A program made the position numbers and the translations under genes. The notes beneath the pieces are model-generated. The model did not search any database and had not been told where the DNA came from. It saw only the letters and a program-made list of their open reading frames with translations. Source: Streptococcaceae bacterium AM104-57 (lineage in GTDB: Bacteria; Bacillota; Bacilli; Lactobacillales; Streptococcaceae). Taken from it: a stretch of 26,759 nucleotides of DNA. The DNA is taken from the NCBI GenBank assembly GCA_027659245.1, contig JAQDPW010000027.1, positions 5,950 to 32,708 of the forward strand, written 5' to 3'. Shown here piece by piece: positions 22,731 to 26,759 of this stretch; position 1 is the first letter of the stretch, and the number at the start of each line of letters is the position of its first letter.

Positions 22731-22850
22731 CCTAGCTGCTGCTAACTAGAAATGTAAAGGGGGTGATAGCCTATCGGTAGCGAAGATATATGCAGGTGGT
22801 CTAACTCCCTGCAAGAGGTAGTAGCGGCCTGACAGAGCCCTGATCTGTTA
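22731..22850 (+). ncRNA. Structured potA leader RNA, candidate cis-regulator
   Basis: The region between murB and potA folds around a long-range helix: GCTGCTGCTA (22735-22744) with TAGTAGCGGC (22819-22828), 10 bp including two G-U pairs. Enclosed are TGATA/TATCG (22764-22776, triloop) and TGCAGG/CCTGCA (22791-22796 with 22808-22813, 11-nt loop). After the closing helix comes GACAGA/TCTGTT (22831-22836 with 22844-22849). It is more G+C- and purine-rich than other intergenic regions here, has no T-run, and encodes no peptide. Its place before a polyamine uptake operon suggests a regulatory leader. I do not recognise it as a known riboswitch class. Confidence 0.5.
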
Positions 22851-22879
22851 ATCTATGAAAAAGAAGGAATTTATACCAA

Positions 22880-24037
22880 TTGAAAAAACCAATTATCGAA
22901 TTCAGAAACGTTTCTAAAGTTTTTGAAGATAGCAACACCAAGGTTCTCAAGGATATTAACTTTGAGTTGGAAGAAGGGAAGTTCTATACACTTCTTGGTG
23001 CCTCAGGATCTGGTAAATCAACCATCCTCAATATCATTGCAGGTTTGCTGGATGCAACAACTGGTGATATCATGCTAGACGGTGTCCGTATCAATGACAT
23101 CCCGACCAATAAACGTGATGTTCATACGGTCTTCCAGTCTTATGCCTTGTTCCCACATATGAATGTGTTTGAGAATGTTGCTTTTCCATTGCGATTGCGT
23201 AAGGTCGATAAAAAAGAAATCGAAAAACGTGTATTAGAAGTTCTCAAGATGGTTCAGCTAGAAGGATTTGAAAAACGTTCGATCCGTAAACTATCTGGAG
23301 GACAACGTCAGCGTGTAGCTATTGCGCGTGCTATCATTAACCAGCCTCGTGTGGTCTTGTTGGATGAACCTTTGTCAGCCCTTGACTTGAAGTTGCGAAC
23401 AGACATGCAGTACGAACTGCGTGAACTGCAACAACGCTTGGGCATTACCTTTGTATTTGTTACTCACGATCAGGAAGAAGCCTTGGCCATGAGTGACTGG
23501 ATCTTCGTTATGAATGATGGTGAAATCGTTCAGTCTGGAACACCAGTTGATATCTATGATGAGCCAATCAACCACTTTGTTGCAACCTTTATTGGTGAAT
23601 CAAATATCTTGCCAGGAACCATGATTGAGGACTACTTGGTCGAGTTTAATGGCAAACGCTTTGAAGCGGTCGATGGTGGGATGAAACCAAATGAACCGGT
23701 TGAAGTCGTGATTCGTCCTGAGGATTTACAAATCACCCTTCCAGAAGAAGGCAAGCTTCAAGTTAAGGTCGATACTCAGCTCTTCCGTGGAGTTCACTAT
23801 GAGATTATCGCCTATGATGAACTTGGCAATGAATGGATGATTCACTCGACTCGTAAGGCTATCGTCGGTGAGGAAATCGGTCTGGACTTTGAACCAGAAG
23901 ACATCCACATCATGCGTCTTAACGAAACAGAAGAAGAGTTCGATGCTCGTATCGAGGAATATGTAGAAATCGAAGAGCAAGAAGCAGGTTTGATCAACGC
24001 TATCGAGGAGGAAAGAGATGAAGAAAACAACCTCTAA
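22880..24037 (+). CDS. potA: Spermidine/putrescine ABC transporter ATPase PotA
   Basis: This is the nucleotide-binding subunit of polyamine uptake. The 385-residue protein has Walker [10 protein letters not shown] at 40-48, Q-loop [11 protein letters not shown], signature LSGGQRQR at 138-145, Walker B VVLLDEP at 158-164 and H-loop His196. A TOBE regulatory domain follows from about 240, then an unusually acidic tail of about 40 residues ([20 protein letters not shown]). The start is TTG at 22880: AAGGAA lies 10 nt upstream, and the family N-terminus [15 protein letters not shown] begins there; the nearby ATG at 22854 is in another frame and gives only 20 codons. It overlaps potB by 20 nt. Confidence 0.95.
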   Translation: MKKPIIEFRNVSKVFEDSNTKVLKDINFELEEGKFYTLLGASGSGKSTILNIIAGLLDATTGDIMLDGVRINDIPTNKRDVHTVFQSYALFPHMNVFENVAFPLRLRKVDKKEIEKRVLEVLKMVQLEGFEKRSIRKLSGGQRQRVAIARAIINQPRVVLLDEPLSALDLKLRTDMQYELRELQQRLGITFVFVTHDQEEALAMSDWIFVMNDGEIVQSGTPVDIYDEPINHFVATFIGESNILPGTMIEDYLVEFNGKRFEAVDGGMKPNEPVEVVIRPEDLQITLPEEGKLQVKVDTQLFRGVHYEIIAYDELGNEWMIHSTRKAIVGEEIGLDFEPEDIHIMRLNETEEEFDARIEEYVEIEEQEAGLINAIEEERDEENNL

Positions 24038-24824
24038 ACTCTTTGTAGTGCCCTACATGCTTTGGATTGCCCTCTTTGTATTGGCACCCTTGGTCTTGAT
24101 CTTCGGACAATCCTTTTTCAACATCGAAGGTCAGTTCAGTTTAGAAAACTATAAATCCTATTTTGCGTCGCAAAACTTAACCTATCTCAAAATGAGTTTT
24201 AATTCTGTTCTCTATGCAGGGTTCGTTACTCTGGTGACGCTCTTGATTAGCTATCCAACAGCCCTCTTTTTGACTCGTCTTAAACACCGTCAACTCTGGC
24301 TCATGCTAATCATCTTGCCAACCTGGATCAACCTTCTCCTTAAGGCCTATGCCTTTATCGGGATTTTTGGTCAAAATGGTTCTATCAACCAATTCCTAGA
24401 ATTTATCGGAATTGGTTCTCAGCAGTTGCTATTTACAGATTTCTCATTTATCTTTGTCGCAAGCTACATCGAGCTTCCATTTATGATTTTGCCTATCTTC
24501 AACGTTCTGGATGATATGGATAATAATCTCATCAATGCTAGCTATGACTTGGGTGCAACCAAGTGGGAGACTTTCCGTCATGTCATCTTCCCTCTGTCTA
24601 TGAACGGGGTGCGAAGCGGGGTTCAATCTGTCTTTATCCCAAGTTTGAGTCTCTTCATGTTGACGCGTTTGATTGGGGGGAACCGAGTGATTACTTTGGG
24701 GACTGCCATCGAGCAGAACTTCCTGACCAATGACAACTACGGTATGGGTTCAACTATCGGTGTTGTTCTTATCCTGACTATGTTTATCACTATGTGGGTG
24801 ACTAAGGAAAGGAGAGAACGATGA
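24018..24824 (+). CDS. potB: Spermidine/putrescine permease PotB
   Basis: The 268-residue permease has six membrane segments. Its cytoplasmic EAA loop is [20 protein letters not shown], which contacts PotA. It forms the polyamine channel with PotC. GAGGAAAG within the potA 3' end serves as ribosome binding site. The 20-nt overlap with potA and the 4-nt ATGA overlap with potC indicate tight translational coupling. Confidence 0.95.
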   Translation: MKKTTSKLFVVPYMLWIALFVLAPLVLIFGQSFFNIEGQFSLENYKSYFASQNLTYLKMSFNSVLYAGFVTLVTLLISYPTALFLTRLKHRQLWLMLIILPTWINLLLKAYAFIGIFGQNGSINQFLEFIGIGSQQLLFTDFSFIFVASYIELPFMILPIFNVLDDMDNNLINASYDLGATKWETFRHVIFPLSMNGVRSGVQSVFIPSLSLFMLTRLIGGNRVITLGTAIEQNFLTNDNYGMGSTIGVVLILTMFITMWVTKERRER

Positions 24825-25594
24825 AAAAAATTGCCAATCTCTACCTAGCCTTTGTCTTTATCGTTCTTTATTTGCCAATCTTTTACTTGATCGGCTATGC
24901 CTTTAATGCTGGCGATGATATGAATAGTTTTACAGGCTTTAGTTTGTCTCACTTTGAAACCATGTTTGGTGATGGAAGACTCATGCTGATTTTGGTTCAG
25001 ACCTTTTTCTTGGCCTTCCTATCAGCCTTGATTGCGACTGTTATTGGGACTTTTGGGGCTATCTACATCTACCAATCACGCAAAAAATACCAAGAAGCCT
25101 TTTTATCGCTTAATAATATTTTGATGGTTGCGCCAGATGTTATGATTGGTGCCAGCTTCTTGATTCTCTTTACCCAACTCAAGTTTTCACTTGGTTTTCT
25201 GACAGTTTTGTCCAGTCACGTGGCCTTCTCGATTCCTATCGTAGTGCTCATGGTTTTGCCTCGATTGAAAGAGATGAATGGGGATATGATCCATGCGGCC
25301 TATGACCTCGGGGCTAGTCAGTTCCAAATGTTCAAGGAAATTATGCTTCCTTACTTAACGCCGTCTATCATAGCAGGTTACTTTATGGCTTTCACCTATT
25401 CATTAGATGACTTTGCTGTGACCTTCTTTGTAACGGGAAATGGTTTTTCAACCTTGTCAGTTGAGATCTACTCTCGAGCTCGTAAGGGAATTTCTCTAGA
25501 AATCAATGCTCTTTCAGCCTTGGTCTTTCTCTTTAGTATTATCCTAGTTGTCGGATATTACTTCATTTCACGTGAGAAGGAGGAGCAAGCATGA
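24821..25594 (+). CDS. potC: Spermidine/putrescine permease PotC
   Basis: The 257-residue second permease has six hydrophobic segments and the EAA loop HAAYDLGASQFQMFKEIMLP, typical of PotC. It overlaps potB and potD by 4 nt each (ATGA), with AAAGGAG and AAGGAGGAG sites before the respective starts. Confidence 0.95.
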   Translation: MKKIANLYLAFVFIVLYLPIFYLIGYAFNAGDDMNSFTGFSLSHFETMFGDGRLMLILVQTFFLAFLSALIATVIGTFGAIYIYQSRKKYQEAFLSLNNILMVAPDVMIGASFLILFTQLKFSLGFLTVLSSHVAFSIPIVVLMVLPRLKEMNGDMIHAAYDLGASQFQMFKEIMLPYLTPSIIAGYFMAFTYSLDDFAVTFFVTGNGFSTLSVEIYSRARKGISLEINALSALVFLFSIILVVGYYFISREKEEQA

Positions 25595-26661
25595 AACGAC
25601 TCTATTCATTTTTAGCAGGAATTTTAGCGATTATACTAGTCTTGTGGGGAATTTCCTACCATTTGGACAGTAAAATCAATAGTCGTGATAGTCAAAAATT
25701 GGTCATCTATAACTGGGGAGATTATATCGACCCTGAACTTCTGGAGAAATTTACAGAAGAAACAGGAATCCAAGTTCAGTACGAGACCTTTGACTCTAAC
25801 GAAGCCATGTATACAAAAATCAAGCAGGGTGGGACAACCTATGATATTGCCATCCCAAGTGAGTACATGATTAACAAGATGAAGGATGAAGACCTTCTAG
25901 TTCCACTGGATTATAGTAAGATTGAGGGCATTGAGAATATCGGTTCTGAATTTCTCAACCAGTCCTTTGACCCAAACAATGAGTACTCTATCCCATACTT
26001 CTGGGGGACCTTGGGAATCGTCTACAATGAGACTATGGTGGAAGAAGCGCCTGAACACTGGGACGACCTTTGGAAGCCAGAATACAAGGATTCGATCATG
26101 CTCTTTGATGGGGCGCGTGAAGTACTTGGTTTAGGTCTTAACTCATTAGGCTATAGCCTCAACTCTAAAGATCCACAGCAGTTGGAGGAAACAGTAGATA
26201 AGCTCTATAAACTAACACCGAATATCAAGGCTATTGTGGCGGATGAGATGAAGGGCTACATGATTCAGAATAATGCTGCCATCGGTGTGACCTTCTCAGG
26301 AGAAGCCAGCCAGATGCTGGAGAAAAATGAAAATCTCCGCTATGTCGTACCGACAGAGGCAAGTAATCTCTGGTTTGACAATATGGTCATTCCTAAGACT
26401 GTCAAGAACCAGGATGCCGCCTATGCCTTCATTAACTTTATGTTGAAACCTGACAATGCTCTTAAGAACGCAGAGTATGTCGGTTATTCAACACCAAATA
26501 ATGTTGCTAAGGAAATGCTCCCTGAAGAGACAAAAGAGGACAAGTCCTTCTATCCAGATGCAGATACTATGAAACACCTAGAGGTCTATGAGAAATTTGA
26601 CCATAAATGGACAGGAAAATATAGTGACCTCTTCCTACAATTTAAAATGTATCGGAAGTAG
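25591..26661 (+). CDS. potD: Spermidine/putrescine-binding protein PotD
   Basis: The extracellular polyamine receptor delivers ligand to PotBC. The 356-residue protein has an N-terminal hydrophobic segment at residues 5-22 preceded by MKRLY, then VIYNWGDYIDPELLEKF as at the start of mature PotD. Polyamine-site features include YDIAIPSEYM, WGTLGIVYN and SNLWFDNMVIP. Unlike the other two binding proteins here, the signal segment contains no cysteine, so it cannot be a lipoprotein; it is either an uncleaved membrane anchor or a secreted protein. It is the last gene of the pot operon and is full length. Confidence 0.95.
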   Translation: MKRLYSFLAGILAIILVLWGISYHLDSKINSRDSQKLVIYNWGDYIDPELLEKFTEETGIQVQYETFDSNEAMYTKIKQGGTTYDIAIPSEYMINKMKDEDLLVPLDYSKIEGIENIGSEFLNQSFDPNNEYSIPYFWGTLGIVYNETMVEEAPEHWDDLWKPEYKDSIMLFDGAREVLGLGLNSLGYSLNSKDPQQLEETVDKLYKLTPNIKAIVADEMKGYMIQNNAAIGVTFSGEASQMLEKNENLRYVVPTEASNLWFDNMVIPKTVKNQDAAYAFINFMLKPDNALKNAEYVGYSTPNNVAKEMLPEETKEDKSFYPDADTMKHLEVYEKFDHKWTGKYSDLFLQFKMYRK

Positions 26662-26707
26662 GAGATTATCTGCTATCGGAAATAATTTCAATCAGACAAA
26701 AATCATG

Positions 26708-26749
26708 ACCACCCGTCAAACGGGTGGTTTGTACCAGGGCTATAAGCCC
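26708..26749. other. Two adjacent hairpins after potD, possible terminator or IS end
   Basis: ACCACCCG (26708-26715) pairs with CGGGTGGT (26721-26728) around TCAAA; then GGGCT (26737-26741) pairs with AGCCC (26745-26749) around ATA. No real T-run follows the first. It may end pot transcription. The paired short hairpins also resemble the subterminal hairpins of IS200/IS605-type insertion sequences, which I cannot test because the window stops here. Confidence 0.45.
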
Positions 26750-26759
26750 AGATAACTAG

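Noticed and set aside
22751..22830. tRNA-like look of the murB-potA leader (GGTAG near a D-arm position)
   Set aside because: No acceptor stem of 7 bp, no anticodon arm with the right spacing and no T-arm GTTCGA motif.
22796..22830. T-box type antiterminator in the murB-potA leader
   Set aside because: The conserved T-box TGGNACCGCG sequence is absent and no terminator hairpin with a T-run precedes potA.
22854..22916. A 20-codon ATG frame overlapping the potA start, possible leader peptide
   Set aside because: No ribosome binding site, out of frame with potA, and no composition bias that would suggest attenuation; the AAGGAA inside it better serves the TTG of potA.

Overview
The window is a stretch of low-GC Firmicute chromosome from a mitis-group Streptococcus (S. 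mitis / S. oralis / S. pneumoniae relatives). Gene content and order (rpsU-hprK-lgt, hemW, spx, pstSCAB1B2-phoU, budA, murB-potABCD) match my memory of the pneumococcal backbone. The window also carries BOX elements containing the classic boxA core, a 107-bp RUP-type element and a SPRITE-like hairpin repeat, all typical of that group. Species-level assignment is inference.

Left end, accessory (1-3050): the 3' part of a large LPXTG-anchored surface protein with 28-residue modules, 86-residue modules and an uninterrupted run of 75 proline-free Gly-X-Y collagen-like triplets. About 1 kb without an intact gene follows. It holds a terminator, an inverted repeat, the RUP element and fragments of decayed coding sequence.

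Core housekeeping (3100-12430): rpsU has its own strong promoter and terminator. A BOX element precedes hprK-lgt-DUF948-ytxH (carbon-catabolite signalling, lipoprotein maturation, two small envelope proteins). Next is hemW-thioesterase-HAD phosphatase-TIGR01906 membrane protein; here the hemW ATG coincides with the predicted transcription start, which suggests a leaderless mRNA. Then spx-UPF0223-inositol monophosphatase-rsmF are tightly packed.

Transport and metabolism (12430-26760): a complete high-affinity phosphate operon, pstS-pstC-pstA-pstB1-pstB2-phoU, has two ATPases, and the second lacks the H-loop histidine. An orphan amino-acid binding lipoprotein follows a consensus promoter. It converges on a MocR-type regulator that has Thr at the expected PLP-lysine position and whose last ~20 codons lie in the SPRITE-like repeat. 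The regulator diverges from budA (acetolactate decarboxylase), with a two-boxB BOX element between them. A YhfC-type intramembrane protease gene, murB and the spermidine/putrescine operon potABCD follow. A ~120-nt structured leader lies between murB and potA; it is the best candidate for an undescribed regulatory element here. The window ends in two adjacent hairpins after potD.

Apart from the surface-protein end, this is ordinary core chromosome. The points most worth following are the murB-potA leader RNA, the two proteins missing a signature residue, the leaderless hemW start, and repeats rewriting gene ends and intergenic regions.
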